Source of the DNA: Paenibacillus sp. HWE-109
Lineage (GTDB): Bacteria; Bacillota; Bacilli; Paenibacillales; NBRC-103111
Length of the DNA: 64,000 nucleotides
NCBI RefSeq assembly: GCF_022163125.1
Contig: NZ_CP091881.1
Location: forward strand, 558,001 to 622,000
Direction: 5' to 3'
Made by a program: the position numbers and the translations under genes. The notes beneath the pieces are model-generated. The model ran no database searches. It was not told where the DNA came from and saw only the letters and a program-made list of their open reading frames with translations. Position 1 is the first letter of the stretch; each line of letters opens with the position of its first letter. Shown here piece after piece: positions 26,754 through 36,284 of the stretch.

Positions 26754-28563
26754 GCGGCCTATACAAAGATTGCGGCAATGGATTCTGGACATGAAGATTC
26801 AAAAAAAGCTGTTGGTGTCTTTTCTCATCTTGAACCTCATCCCTTTGACGATGATCGGGACATTGACGTATCAGAAATCCCGTTCACTTATACAAGAGAA
26901 AACAAACGCTTACACAACGGATCTGCTGACAGAAGTAAGCAAAAATATTGAATTCAAGATGAAGGAAGTCAAACGGCTTTACTATTCTCTTTTTACTAAC
27001 AAGGAAGTGCGGGATGCCCTTAAGAAAGCCAATTTGGGCTTCCACAATCAATTGGAATACTTGGATGAAATCAATAAAATCAAGCAGATTTTGGATGGCG
27101 CGATCATTGATAGCGAAGACGTTCAGGATATTAGTTTGTATGGGCTAAATAAGAATGTGTTCCCATCCGGGAACGCGATCGGCTCCAGTAACGGAGATGC
27201 TTTCAACGTGCATGCGCTGAAGGAGAATGAAGGGAATTTAGTGTGGATGACGACGGATCCTGAGCAGCTTACGATTACAGCCGGAAGTTCGCTGTTTGAC
27301 GTGGGGAATTTGCTGAAAATCGGCTATTTTGAGCTGCATCTGAAGGAAGATGCGCTTTATTCAGTTTTTGCTCAGACGAAATTAAACAACGAAGGGGAAA
27401 TGTATATTGTTAATCAAGATGGAAGGATTATTTCCCACGCCAACAAATCTTTGATTAATACGATCCCTGCGTATCCGTATATGAGCCGCGTCTTGCAGGG
27501 ACCTGAGCAGGATCACACGACCGAGATGATGGATGGGATCAATTACGTTATTACTTATCATGCGGTCGGCAACACGGATTGGAAAATCGTCAGCGTTATT
27601 CCTGATGCGAAATACTCCCAAATGTCAATTGTTTTGAAAAATTGGATGTTCATCATCCTCATCATCTGTATCGTATTCGCCATTTTGCTTGCTTACGTTA
27701 TTTCCAATAGTATCTCTAAGCCGATTCGGCAGCTTTCTGCGATGATGAAGGATGTCGAGAAGGATCGTTTTGATATTCAATTTAATTATAATTCGCGCAA
27801 TGAGATTGGGATGATGAGCCGGAATTTCAACCGGATGATTGATCGGATTCATCATTTAATCAATACCGTTTACCAAGAGGAGCTGCTGAAGCAGCAGTCG
27901 CAATTAAAATATTTGATGTTCCAAATTAACCCGCATTTCCTCTTTAATACACTGGAAACGATCAATTGGCTTGCTAGGATGAAGAATGTTCCTGAGGTTG
28001 GCAAGCTGTCCAAGGCGCTGGGTGATCTCATGCGGGAAGGAATCAAGGGCAAGGAATATATTCCGCTCGACAAGGAACTCGACAACGTCAATAAGTACGT
28101 TTATATCCAGCAGTATCGGTATGGGGATAAATTTGCGATTACGGTGGATATGGATGAGATGGCTTTGCCCTTGCTGGTCCCGCGATTTATTCTGCAGCCA
28201 TTAGTGGAAAATGCGATTGTTCATGGCATGGAAATGAAAATTGAACAAGGCGTAATCGATATTCGCGGCTTTTTTGAGGAGCGGACTTTTGTCATTACGA
28301 TCCGAGATAACGGTAACGGAATTGAAGCCGAGCGGCTTGCGCAGATTCGGGAGAATCTAAATGTGACCATAGAAGATTCCGGCATGGGTATCGGTTTAAT
28401 CAATGTGCATCAGCGGGTGCAGTTGTATTACGGAAAGGAATACGGCTTGCAGGTGGAAAGTGTCGTAGGTGAAGGAACCTTGATTACAGTCATTTTACCG
28501 AGAATAGATGAAAGAGGTCAGCAGATTCAACCAACAGGTAGGGAGCGCCGCATACCCGTTTAA
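26743..28563 (+). CDS. Sensor histidine kinase (YesM-like)
   Basis: A 606-residue kinase with a helix at about 24-44, an extracellular Cache-like sensor, a second helix at about 300-322, and HAMP. The His_kinase motif is QINPHFLFNTLETINW (H near 396). The GHKL ATPase has N box LVENAIVHG, G1 DNGNGI and G2 GMGIGLINVHQR. Partner of the preceding regulator. Followed by a sugar-binding lipoprotein and two permeases, so it most likely senses that sugar or its binding protein. Confidence 0.92.
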   Translation: MISKRPIQRLRQWILDMKIQKKLLVSFLILNLIPLTMIGTLTYQKSRSLIQEKTNAYTTDLLTEVSKNIEFKMKEVKRLYYSLFTNKEVRDALKKANLGFHNQLEYLDEINKIKQILDGAIIDSEDVQDISLYGLNKNVFPSGNAIGSSNGDAFNVHALKENEGNLVWMTTDPEQLTITAGSSLFDVGNLLKIGYFELHLKEDALYSVFAQTKLNNEGEMYIVNQDGRIISHANKSLINTIPAYPYMSRVLQGPEQDHTTEMMDGINYVITYHAVGNTDWKIVSVIPDAKYSQMSIVLKNWMFIILIICIVFAILLAYVISNSISKPIRQLSAMMKDVEKDRFDIQFNYNSRNEIGMMSRNFNRMIDRIHHLINTVYQEELLKQQSQLKYLMFQINPHFLFNTLETINWLARMKNVPEVGKLSKALGDLMREGIKGKEYIPLDKELDNVNKYVYIQQYRYGDKFAITVDMDEMALPLLVPRFILQPLVENAIVHGMEMKIEQGVIDIRGFFEERTFVITIRDNGNGIEAERLAQIRENLNVTIEDSGMGIGLINVHQRVQLYYGKEYGLQVESVVGEGTLITVILPRIDERGQQIQPTGRERRIPV

Positions 28564-28613
28564 ACCCAGATCAACTAAGCTTAGATCGTACAACATAACA
28601 GAGGAGGGTTTAC

Positions 28614-29960
28614 ATGAAGAAGGTTAAAAAGGTTTCGGTTATCCTCGCAACGGTATTGGCATTAACGGCTGTTCTCTCTGCTTGCGGAACTGAAAAAACA
28701 GTGGATACAGCCGCCAAAGTCAGCAATGCTCCCAAAGCAAGCGAAGCATCAGCAAAGCCCAAAGATAAAGTAAAGATGAAGGAGTTCGACTGGCTGGAGC
28801 CGGAAAATAAAGGGATCAATATTCAAAAAGATCTGTTAACCGAATTCAATGCCCGAACAGATGTAAACGCTACCTTTGAAGTATCTCATCTGCCCAGCAC
28901 ACCTTTTTATCCGAAATTGAATGCCCAGATCGCCGGAAATGAAGCACCGGACGTGTTCACCCTTCATGCAGCCGGCAAAATGAAAACGTATGCGGATTCA
29001 GGTAAAATCTTGCCACTCAACGAATTTCTCGATAAGGATAAGGCATGGAAGGACAGCTTTATTTCCGGAGCATTCAACTTGCTAACCTTTAATGACAAAA
29101 TCTATGGCGTTCCTGTTAATTTTGCAGCAGCGACGATGTATTACAATAAGGACATTTTCAAACAGTATAATCTTGCAGTGCCTAAGACGTACGACGAGCT
29201 GAAGAATGTGATTGATGTGTTAGTCAAAAATAAAGTGACCCCAATTGCCATGGGCGCCAAGGATGCTTGGGTGAGTGCTTTATTCAGTGAATTCGTAGCG
29301 AATCGAATTGGCGGTGATGCCCCGTTTAATGCGTTGATGGATGGCAAAGGAACATGGCTTGACCCATCCTATATCGAAACTGGCCGTGTTCTGCAAGAGT
29401 TAACCAAGATGAAGGCGTTCCCTGAAGGATTCCTCAGCATTGACAACAGTGCGATGACGACGATGTTCCAAAATGGTCAAGCCGCTATGATGGTGACTGG
29501 CAGCTGGGCGATCAATACGCTGGTGAATATGGATTCTAAAGTCAAGGATTCCGTGGGCATTGCCAAATTCCCAACCTTCCCGAATGGGAAAGGGGATATC
29601 GACACTTGGCTGGGCCAGCCGGCCTTTAATTTGGTTATCAGCTCAACAGCCAAAGATAAAGATGCGGCCGTGAAATATTTGAAAGCCTGGTCGGAAGAGA
29701 AAATACAAAAACGCGTTGGGGAAGAGCAAGGTGACATCCCAGCTATCAAAGTGACGCTAGATCCGGCCAAGGTGCCAGCCTTAAGCAAGGATCTGAAGGA
29801 TCAAATGTCGACCATGAAGGGGATGTTCATCTTCTATGACGTGGGACTTGGCGCGAAGATTGGCGACGAATACAACAACACGATTCAAGCTATTCTAGCA
29901 GGCAAAGCTCCCGAAGAAGCATTCAAGAGCTTGCAGGCTTATACAGAGAAAAATCGTTAG
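28614..29960 (+). CDS. Sugar ABC transporter substrate-binding lipoprotein
   Basis: A 448-residue extracellular solute-binding protein, family 1. The signal peptide ends in a lipobox LSAC (C about residue 23), so it is a lipid-anchored receptor on the outer face of the membrane. Typical features include GVPVNFAAATMYYNKDIFKQY and GQAAMMVTGSWAI. AGGAGG precedes the ATG. Together with the two permeases downstream it forms an importer; the ATPase is absent and is probably a shared MsmX-like protein encoded elsewhere. The substrate is likely an oligosaccharide. Confidence 0.93.
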   Translation: MKKVKKVSVILATVLALTAVLSACGTEKTVDTAAKVSNAPKASEASAKPKDKVKMKEFDWLEPENKGINIQKDLLTEFNARTDVNATFEVSHLPSTPFYPKLNAQIAGNEAPDVFTLHAAGKMKTYADSGKILPLNEFLDKDKAWKDSFISGAFNLLTFNDKIYGVPVNFAAATMYYNKDIFKQYNLAVPKTYDELKNVIDVLVKNKVTPIAMGAKDAWVSALFSEFVANRIGGDAPFNALMDGKGTWLDPSYIETGRVLQELTKMKAFPEGFLSIDNSAMTTMFQNGQAAMMVTGSWAINTLVNMDSKVKDSVGIAKFPTFPNGKGDIDTWLGQPAFNLVISSTAKDKDAAVKYLKAWSEEKIQKRVGEEQGDIPAIKVTLDPAKVPALSKDLKDQMSTMKGMFIFYDVGLGAKIGDEYNNTIQAILAGKAPEEAFKSLQAYTEKNR

Positions 29961-30037
29961 GACCCATCAAAAGCTAAATGTGAGGGGGAAGCTTGGCTTC
30001 TCCCTTTTTTATCAAACCAATAATGGAGTGGATGCAT

Positions 30038-30922
30038 ATGGATAAAATGCTGAGAAGAGGCTCGACCATTGCATTTTTCATTTCCCCAGCCCTGTTTTTA
30101 TATTCGGCTATTGTGTTTATTCCCATTCTCGCGTCGATTTATTTAAGCTTTTACAATTGGGATGTTTTGAATCCAATGAAGTTCATAGGGCTTGATAATT
30201 ATACCCGGATGTTCTCAGATGATGATGTGTTTTTCGTTACGATACGTAACATACTGTTTCTGCTAGCCACTAGCTTGATCATTCAACTGCCGTTTGGATT
30301 TTTTCTGGCTCTGCTCCTGACGGGCAATGTGCGGGGGAAAGATTTCTTTAAACTTGTATTCGTGATGCCCGCTTTCTTATCTAGCGTCGCAGTAGGTATG
30401 ATGTGGACATTTATATATAATCCGCAGATCGGTATTATTAATCACTTGTTGGATGGGCTTGGACTTAGCTCACTTAAGCATCTTTGGCTATCTGATCCCC
30501 AAACAGTGATGTGGGCAGTGACAATCGTTGTATCCTGGCAGTTCATCGGATATACCATGATTCTGTTCATTGCTGCGATTCAAAATATTTCCGAGGAAAT
30601 CTTTGAAGCTGCGCGCTTGGAAGGCGCGACTGGATGGAAATTGGTGTGGCATATCACGCTTCCGCTGCTTAAACCGATAATCAAAGTTAATACGATATTG
30701 ATCTCTATAGGGTCTTTACGGTTTTTTGACCTTATCTATGTTATGACGGGCGGTGGTCCTGCCAACGTATCCCAGACATTGGTTGGGTATTTGCAAAAGC
30801 GTTCCTTTGCTCAGATGGAATATGGATACGGCAACTCCTTATCTGTCATCCTGCTGCTGATGTGTTTAATTGTTACGTTTGTTATCAATCAAATCATTCC
30901 TACCAAGGATCTGGATGATTAA
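30038..30922 (+). CDS. Sugar ABC transporter permease (MalF/UgpA type)
   Basis: A ~294-residue, six-helix permease. The cytoplasmic EAA loop reads EAARLEGATGWKLVWHITLPLLKP (about 195-218), and the N-terminal LYSAIVFIPILASIYLSFYNWD is family-typical. ATG 30038 has GGAG upstream at good distance; earlier starts lack one. Pairs with the next permease. Confidence 0.92.
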   Translation: MDKMLRRGSTIAFFISPALFLYSAIVFIPILASIYLSFYNWDVLNPMKFIGLDNYTRMFSDDDVFFVTIRNILFLLATSLIIQLPFGFFLALLLTGNVRGKDFFKLVFVMPAFLSSVAVGMMWTFIYNPQIGIINHLLDGLGLSSLKHLWLSDPQTVMWAVTIVVSWQFIGYTMILFIAAIQNISEEIFEAARLEGATGWKLVWHITLPLLKPIIKVNTILISIGSLRFFDLIYVMTGGGPANVSQTLVGYLQKRSFAQMEYGYGNSLSVILLLMCLIVTFVINQIIPTKDLDD

Positions 30923-30938
30923 GGAAGGAGGTAACTAC

Positions 30939-31781
30939 ATGGGGAGCAGCTCAAAGCCGATTCGTCAGCTGCAAAATGTGCTCATCTATTTATTTTTGGG
31001 AATAGGCGCTTTGGTCTATTTGTATCCGCTGTTTTGGCTTATTGTCAATTCGCTAAAGAAAACGCCGGAAATTTTCGAACGGCCGTGGGAGCTTCCGCTT
31101 CACTGGTTATGGGGCAACTACATGAATGCATGGTTCACGGGGGGAACCGGAAGGTATTTTTACAACTCCGTTCTTGTTACGACTGTCACTTTGCTTCTCG
31201 TTTTGCTGCTCGCATCGATGGCGTCTTTTGCCATTGTTAAATTGAAATGGAAGGCATCCAAGGGGACATTGGTTTACTTCATGATCGGATTGATGGTTCC
31301 TCTGCAAGCAACGCTCATTCCATTAGTTATTTTCTTCTCCAAAATAAATCTGATGAACTCACAAATCGGTTTGATTCTGATTTATGTTGCTTTTGCGCTG
31401 CCTACAGCTGTGCTCGTGCTTAGCGGGTTTATGAGCGCAATTCCCAAAGAAATTATGGAAGCGTCAATCATTGACGGCTGCTCGCTGTACGGGGTATTTG
31501 GGCGAGTTCTGATGCCATTATTGATCCCGGCGTTAATGACCGTAGGGATTATCAGCTTCGCAGGTATTTGGAATGAACTGCTGGTGGTACTCACGTTCAT
31601 CAACGATGCCAAAAAGATGACCCTTCCAATTGGACTTTTGAATTTCCAAGGGCAGTATGCAACGGATTTTGCGCCCATGTTTGCCGCCATTGTGATGACT
31701 ACACTGCCATCGATTATTGTGATTTCGATTTTTAATAAGCGCATTATTTCGGGAATCACAGCAGGCTCGCTTAAAGGATAG
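30939..31781 (+). CDS. Sugar ABC transporter permease (MalG/UgpE type)
   Basis: A 280-residue, six-helix permease, with the EAA loop EASIIDGCSLYGVFGRVLMPLL (about 164-185) and a C-terminal NKRIISGITAGSLKG. ATG 30939 follows AAGGAGG; the frame is open upstream inside the previous gene but without a site. Last gene of the importer operon, with hairpins following. Confidence 0.92.
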   Translation: MGSSSKPIRQLQNVLIYLFLGIGALVYLYPLFWLIVNSLKKTPEIFERPWELPLHWLWGNYMNAWFTGGTGRYFYNSVLVTTVTLLLVLLLASMASFAIVKLKWKASKGTLVYFMIGLMVPLQATLIPLVIFFSKINLMNSQIGLILIYVAFALPTAVLVLSGFMSAIPKEIMEASIIDGCSLYGVFGRVLMPLLIPALMTVGIISFAGIWNELLVVLTFINDAKKMTLPIGLLNFQGQYATDFAPMFAAIVMTTLPSIIVISIFNKRIISGITAGSLKG

Positions 31782-31886
31782 TTAGCTTCGCTGAGCGAAA
31801 AGCTAAAGAATACCGGGTCTCAGATCGGTTGGAACCCCACATCCATCCCTCCCCATGGACAAAAGTATGGGTTTACACGCAAAAGG

Positions 31887-31916
31887 ACCGTCAGGATGTT
31901 TTCCCTGACGGTTTTT
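31887..31916 (+). terminator. Rho-independent terminator of the importer operon
   Basis: ACCGTCAGG..CCTGACGGT stem then TTTTT. A smaller TTAGCTT/AAGCTAA hairpin lies just after the permease stop (31781-31806). Nothing else is recognised up to 32,050. Confidence 0.88.
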
Positions 31917-32053
31917 CTTAGTACCCTTCATAAGGTGAATATGGAAGCTATTTGGCATGGACAAGTTGTACGTTAAGGCTATCATCAATTCTTTATTTTT
32001 CCGCAGCCCAACACTGGTAACAGGTACCCAATTTCCCGTTGAGATGAGCCTCT

Positions 32054-32521
32054 ATGAGTTACGATCTACATATTACGAAGGCCAATAATTGGATTGATAG
32101 TGAGGGTCATCCCATCACATCAGATGATATGTTAAAGATTGCTGAACTGATGGAAGCCTATAAAGTCATCCCTTTTATATTGCGAAAGGGACGAATTACG
32201 CTATGTGGTGCTGATGAACGTATCATTGGTCTAATGATTGAAATGGCGGAGAGAATCGGGGCCCATGTCCAAGGGGATGAAGGCGAATATTACAATAACA
32301 GTAGCAATGCGTATCCACCCCCGCCTGATTATTTACGTGAAGAATCTGAGCCGTTGCAGCACGCGCCAAGTGCGGTTATTGGTAATGATGGTTCGATTCA
32401 CATCAACATACCCCGCCTCGTTAAAGAGGTAGATACAAAGCGTAATGAAGTTTTAAGCCAACTTCATGGACAAAGTAACAACTGGCATGTCGAGTTGGAA
32501 GTTGACCTATATTGGGGATGA
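32054..32521 (+). CDS. Hypothetical protein, possible immunity-type protein
   Basis: A 155-residue acidic soluble protein I cannot name. It opens MSYDLHITKANNW and has a low-complexity middle (NNSSNAYPPPPDYL) and tryptophans near the end. The style and the neighbourhood (start of a run of immunity-like genes) suggest a toxin-immunity or similar orphan protein, but no domain was recognised. It ends just before the right end of a degraded IS110 copy, so its C-terminus may have been altered. Confidence 0.6.
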   Translation: MSYDLHITKANNWIDSEGHPITSDDMLKIAELMEAYKVIPFILRKGRITLCGADERIIGLMIEMAERIGAHVQGDEGEYYNNSSNAYPPPPDYLREESEPLQHAPSAVIGNDGSIHINIPRLVKEVDTKRNEVLSQLHGQSNNWHVELEVDLYWG

Positions 32522-32529
32522 GACTTTCA

Positions 32530-34075
32530 TCCTTAGCGATTTTCACTCCCATGTCGGGGCGGGTCAAGTGCCCTTTCATTCCTTCGTCACATCTATCCAA
32601 GGGGTGGAGGTCGGTCTTTCTAACGGAACAGGTCAGAGCCTTTTTGCGTAATGTATCCCGATACTTCGTGCTTTCTTTGTCTCCTGCGAATACGCCAACT
32701 TGCGTGAGATAAGGTTTATTTTAAGCTGCTACTGCAAAGATTCTATCGGGGTTGTAGGCTTCATCACTACGAGCCATTCCTACTAAGAGTCGAGATAGCT
32801 TTCCACATAGCTTCATGATTGACTTCATCTTTTTAAGCTTCTTTACCTGAACATTATGGTGATGTAAGGATTTAAATTCTTGGTTACTCATGACCATGCA
32901 CATCGTAATTAAATAGAGAAAGTGACGCAGGCGTGGACGGCCTCGTTTACTGAGCTTCAGCTGACCCTTACATTTACCCGAGCTTGCTTCGGTCACATTG
33001 AGGCCTGCGTGACGGAGTAGAGCATTCCCGTGCGCATAACCTCTAAGATCTCCAGACTCTCCTAAAACACCAGCTAGAGCAATTGCACTTATTCCAGTAA
33101 TGGCAAGGATTTTGCCTGAATAGGGGATACGTTCAACAACGTCTTTGGCTTCTTTTTCGATTCTCTGCAGTTGTTTGGTTGCTAAGTCATGCTCCTCAAG
33201 GAGCTGTTCTAGATGGAGTTTGTAAGCATGTGTTGCCTGCTTAGATCCAACTGTTTTCTTGGCAAGATCGATGAGTAGATGAGCTCTACGCACACCAAAA
33301 TGCCGCTTCATTGATTTCTGCCATCCTTTAATTACATCGTCAGGACTTAGTTTACATAGCTCAGCCGGGAGCGGAAAAAGCCGAAGGGTTAACAATGCAC
33401 CCTTGCAAGTTAAGATCTTAAAGACTTGTCTTAGTTCAGGGAAGACAATGTCGACCCAGCGGTGGATCTGGTTAACGGCACTTACGAGTCGTTTAACGAC
33501 TGTTTCTCGATTAGCCATGAGCACTCGTAATTCCTCGTACTTAGAGGAGTGGAAGCGAACAGGGGAGTAGTAGCCGTTTTTCACCATGTCGGCAATAACT
33601 AAAGCATCCTTTTTGTCGCTTTTAGAGCGTGTATTGTCGCGGTTTTCTTTATTCTTTTTAACAAGATGAGGATTAACAAGTACGGCTTCGATTTCATTAT
33701 TTTTTAGCCAGCCAGCAAGGCTGAACCAGTAATGGCCAGTCGGCTCCATACCAACGATAACTTGGGATAATTTATATGAAGCTAACAAGTCACGAATCCA
33801 ACGGTCGAGGGATTTGAATCCATCTTCGTCATTACTAAAAACTAAAGGATTGCCGAGAGCGACCCCACGGAAGTTAACGGCTCTAGCAACATGGGCCTCC
33901 TGAGCAATGTCTACATCAACAACAATATGATTAAAGGTAATGTTTCAATGAGTTGATTTTGCTTATCTTGTGATTTAAACTTCATAGTAGAGCGTCCTCC
34001 TGGATGATGGAATTAAAGGGCTTTTGACCCGTTGCGTACTTCCATCGTACAGAGGCGCTCCTTTTTTTACAAAGC
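32530..34075 (-). mobile_element. IS110-family element, copy 1 (decayed)
   Basis: On the minus strand the element begins with AAAAAAAGGAGCGCCTC (near 34070), has a ~70-nt leader ending in GGAGGACGCTC, the recombinase gene, and a right-end noncoding tail that shares TTCGCAGGA and AAGAAAGCACG with copy 3. Family elements have no terminal inverted repeats, so outer limits are approximate. It lies in inverse orientation to copies 2 and 3. Confidence 0.75.
32721..33985 (-). pseudogene. IS110 recombinase, copy 1, frameshifted near the N-terminus
   Basis: A DEDD recombinase with a RuvC-like N-terminal part (VGMEPTGHYWFSLAGWL; SKSDKKDALVIADM) and the C-terminal serine-containing domain (SGKCKGQLKLSKRGRPRLRHFLY). 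The start MKFKSQDKQNQ at 33985 is in a different frame from the body: the sequence coding for ITFNHIVVDVDIAQEAHVA follows after a one-base deletion around 33939-33944, judged against copies 2 and 3. The main frame is open from about 33,940, with a usable TTG at 33788, but lacks a complete catalytic N-terminus in one frame. Confidence 0.85.
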
Positions 34076-34294
34076 TGAAATTTATCCATCTACAGGAATC
34101 TAACGAGGAACATTAGCTAAATAAACGACCAAAACAGGGCTGCCGATGTTTTATGTATCGGTGTCAGTCTAAAACTCATTTAACGAAGGAAATTGTTTTT
34201 TTATTAACAGGGAGTATTTTTGTGTGTGCCGAAAATAAAGTTTTAGAATGAAAACAGTTCCTGAATTAGCCCACGTAAAGATGGAGGATAAAAA

Positions 34295-34516
34295 ATGAGT
34301 CAAAGAGAACAATCAATTCCATCTGGATTAACATTTGGGATTTATCCGCTAAGTGTGGCAGGTACGCCTTTCGGCTTGGCTGTCGGACCGCAAGATAACT
34401 ACAAAAAGATTCAATTGGCGCTCCGGGACCTTCGAGGCGAGACAAATAAGCTACTGCCAAGAAACTATCTCATTTATACGATGGAATGGGAATCACATTC
34501 ACGACGAATGCGGTGA
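34295..34516 (+). CDS. Small hypothetical protein, possibly a truncated gene
   Basis: Seventy-three residues following a good GGAGG site. The text FGIYPLSVAGTPFGLAVGPQDNY followed by LPRNYLIYTMEWE looks like the N-terminus of a larger enzyme-like protein, and it breaks off without a domain end, suggesting truncation. Recognition is weak. It lies between two oppositely oriented IS110 remnants. Confidence 0.4.
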   Translation: MSQREQSIPSGLTFGIYPLSVAGTPFGLAVGPQDNYKKIQLALRDLRGETNKLLPRNYLIYTMEWESHSRRMR

Positions 34517-34709
34517 GATAAGCCTGTATTCACATGCGAAATAGAGCCCGGTATTTGGCTATGTCCATACCGTGGAACCTTTTCATTTCAGCATTCTTGT
34601 GTTCAATGTTTGGCCTATCTTTTGCATTTCGATTCAATCTTTACCACCTCTATGTACAAATGAATGGTCCATTTTAAACTCCTCCAATATGTTAGTTTTT
34701 CTATTTAAT

Positions 34710-34738
34710 AAGGCTGCCGATCAATTCGCGGCAGCCCT
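34710..34738 (-). terminator. Hairpin after the YmaF-like gene
   Basis: GGCTGCCG-N9-CGGCAGCC perfect stem 40 bp past the stop of the minus-strand gene; on that strand it is followed by TTATTAAA. Confidence 0.6.
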
Positions 34739-34777
34739 GTTGTGTTGTTAACTTAAAGTACCAATATCATTTGTTCC

Positions 34778-35134
34778 TTAAACAAGAGGTGCTTGAATCA
34801 ATGTAGCGAAGTTAAATTGGTGAACATGACCATCATTTAGTGTAGTTTGGCCTGTAACAAAATGTACATGTTTACCATTTCCTACTGAAATAGCCGGTCC
34901 CGTTCTAATTTTTTTCAGATTATGAAAATGGTTTAAGAAATCGGTTTTCGAGAGATCAATTTCATGGACATGACTATTTCCCATACGAATCGCTTGTCCT
35001 GTAACACCTGCAAAGCGATGGTTGTGGCGGTCTGCGCCTTGTTCAGCCAGTTTCGTACTACCTTCAAACTCATGAACGTGCCTCTGCACTAGGGCTGTTG
35101 TTTTCATTTTTATTTTAGGTTTTTTCTTCTGCAT
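34778..35134 (-). CDS. YmaF family protein
   Basis: A 118-residue histidine-rich protein with repeated H-x-H units (RHVHEF, DRHNHRF, NSHVHEI, GKHVHFV, DGHVHQF), which is the hallmark of the Bacillus YmaF family. Its function is unknown; the regular histidines suggest metal binding. AAGGAGG is present 11 nt upstream of the ATG. The gene lies in the segment between IS110 copies 1 and 2. Confidence 0.8.
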   Translation of the reverse strand: MQKKKPKIKMKTTALVQRHVHEFEGSTKLAEQGADRHNHRFAGVTGQAIRMGNSHVHEIDLSKTDFLNHFHNLKKIRTGPAISVGNGKHVHFVTGQTTLNDGHVHQFNFATLIQAPLV

Positions 35135-35272
35135 CGTTTACATTGCCTCCTTATGAGTATGTTGACTTCACAACATCCTATTAAGGCATATCTATATAAG
35201 TGCTAGGCAATCATAAACGTTCTTCAAATTATTTTTGGTTGCTATCTTATGGAATTCTTTTACCGCTTATCG

Positions 35273-35290
35273 TTATTTGTTCAAATAACG
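35273..35290. repeat. Perfect palindrome GTTATTTG-TT-CAAATAAC
   Basis: An 8-bp-arm palindrome in the 330-bp gap between the YmaF-like gene and IS110 copy 2. A second hairpin, GCCGT..ACGGC, lies near 35,327-35,345. Either could be an operator or hairpin; no gene is seen here. Confidence 0.4.
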
Positions 35291-35393
35291 CAGAACGTTT
35301 GTTGAATAACCATAATTAGAGAAGCTGCCGTTACGATTGACGGCTTCATTACGTTAAACATTCCTGTTAGGGCTAAGAAATGGCCTTTGTCAA

Positions 35394-36020
35394 AAAAGGA
35401 GCGCCTCGGTATGATAGGTTTGTCCCGGGGATAAAACCCAACACCATCAAGGAGGCGCTCTTATAATGAAGTTTAAACAATCAGAAGTACAAAATCAACG
35501 AATTGAACGAATTACCACATCTCATCTTGTTGTAGGTATCGATATGGCTAAGGAAACTCATGTCGCGCAAGCTACGAATTTTCGTGGAATCGTGCTCTCG
35601 AATCGACATCTCTCATTTAGTAACACCATAGAAGGCTTTGAAAAGCTGCAGCGTTGGATAGAGGGACTTCAGCAAAAGCACCGTTTGAACAGTGTTATCA
35701 TTGGCATGGAACACACAGGACATTATTGGTGGAACTTAGCGAATTGGCTTACAAACAAAGGATCGAACGTCGTCCTAGTAAATCCAGCCACCACCAAAAG
35801 AAACAAAGAGAATCGCGATAATAGTCCTTCCAAGAGTGATCCGAAGGATGCGCTTGTCATCGCGGACATTGTAAGCCGTGGTTATTATTATGAACATACG
35901 CCACAAACTCAAGAGTTCCAAAGACTACGCACCATGATGAGCGATCGGGAGTTCTGGGTAGCCTACAGTGTCCGGTTACAGAATCGGATTATTCGCTGGT
36001 TAGATATTCGCTTCCCAGAG
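35394..36020 (+). mobile_element. IS110-family element, copy 2 (3'-truncated)
   Basis: The left end AAAAAAGGAGCGCCTC matches copy 1. The leader contains GAGCGCCTC paired with GAGGCGCTC, enclosing a GGTTT..AAACC hairpin, and is followed by the recombinase start. Homology to copy 3 stops at the codon after FPE (about 36,020). Confidence 0.82.
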
Positions 36021-36035
36021 TATAAATTTAACTAA
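35466..36035 (+). pseudogene. IS110 recombinase fragment, N-terminal ~180 residues
   Basis: Contains the RuvC-like half with its acidic residues (VVGIDMAKETHVAQA, GMEHTGHYWWNL, SKSDPKDALVIADI) but ends at WLDIRFPE followed by four unrelated residues. The C-terminal serine domain is missing, so it is inactive. Confidence 0.88.
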
Positions 36036-36164
36036 ATCCGCCAATTTATCTGAATCAAAAGCAAAACTGATCGTAGCACGTCGCCTTAGTTTTTCAACAG
36101 CTGCTTTCATTTTTTTAGGCGTCCAAGGCACACCATGCATAGCATGTATCCACACTTCACTCAT
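36018..36164 (-). pseudogene. Unknown gene fragment cut by IS110 copy 2
   Basis: About 48 codons on the minus strand from MSEVWIHAMHGVPWTPKK, with a GAGGGAT site upstream, run into the IS110 remnant and stop inside it. The end of the original gene is lost. Not recognised. Confidence 0.45.
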
Positions 36165-36284
36165 AAGTTTATCCCTCGCTTCATTTCTCATATAATTCCA
36201 ATTGATTGAACTTCATAGATCACATGGGTTATTCTAATATATGGCAATCATTTTTTGATTAAAGTAAGAGGAGATGATACAAAG

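Noticed and set aside
32530..36020. Composite transposon formed by IS110 copies 1 and 2 around the YmaF-like gene
   Set aside because: IS110-family elements do not usually form composite transposons, and both copies are defective; orientation alone is weak evidence.
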